From Desulforhopalus singaporensis (lineage in GTDB: Bacteria > Desulfobacterota > Desulfobulbia > Desulfobulbales > Desulfocapsaceae), in NCBI RefSeq assembly GCF_900104445.1, contig NZ_FNJI01000012.1:62001-126000 (forward strand): a DNA stretch of 64,000 nucleotides, read 5' to 3'. The notes below the pieces were generated by a model. It was not told the DNA's origin. It searched no databases and saw only the letters and a program-made list of their open reading frames with translations. Within the stretch, counting starts at the first letter, position 1. Every line of letters starts with the position of its first letter. Position numbers and translations under genes: made by a program. Below are positions 63,981 through 64,000 of this stretch, piece after piece.

Positions 63981-64000
63981 CGACAAATATGTTTATTTTT

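Overview
The window looks like chromosome of a sulfate-reducing member of the Desulfobacterota, probably near Desulfobulbales (inference). Support comes from a bacterial homo-oligomeric ATP sulfurylase (sat), a periplasmic tetraheme cytochrome c3, a ResB/CcsA (System II) cytochrome c maturation pair, and the general gene complement. I saw no rRNA, tRNA, CRISPR array, insertion sequence or phage gene.

Layout. 0.1-8.4 kb: a YchJ-like SEC-C protein, coaBC, and a minus-strand surface-polysaccharide block (polyprenyl-phosphate sugar-1-phosphate transferase, four family-2 glycosyltransferases, a flippase-like membrane protein). 8.9-13.1 kb: tightly packed ileS-lspA-fabD. 13.6-18 kb: ftsE-ftsX-envC-like-ctp, a division and peptidoglycan-hydrolysis control block, facing era. 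19-26 kb: an RNase II/R-family exonuclease, then accessory genes: a small secreted protein, a membrane-anchored HTH protein with a related secreted partner, a glycine-zipper protein, a DisA_N-like protein, and rpmB. 26.4-29.2 kb: resB-ccsA-cytochrome c3. 29.3-44.1 kb: mostly housekeeping genes (glyS, a FolE2-like protein lacking its metal ligands, a receiver protein, galT, dksA-like, moaC, dnaJ, rpoZ, purA, tatBC, a radical SAM protein, a deaminase, fmdB-like, aroB, sat).

44.3-64 kb is a type IV pilus region. It holds a minor-pilin operon (fimT, pilW, pilV, pilX-like and a 1,863-residue PilY1), a convergent PilS/PilR-type two-component system, two major-type pilins, two tandem STT3/PglB-type oligosaccharyltransferases and a family-4 glycosyltransferase. 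Sigma-54 (-24/-12) elements sit ahead of both the minor-pilin operon and pilA, and TGTCA repeats lie upstream of the pilA promoter. This fits PilS/PilR controlling the whole set. Both pilins carry bacterial D/E-x-N-x-S/T sequons, so the best candidate for a little-described system here is N-linked pilin glycosylation by a dedicated STT3 pair. The last 7 kb is visibly more AT-rich than the rest, suggesting acquired surface-structure DNA.

The pilus motor and secretin genes (pilB, pilT, pilC, pilM-Q) are not in the window. No long gap hides an obvious gene. The six stretches over 300 bases without a gene are described individually.
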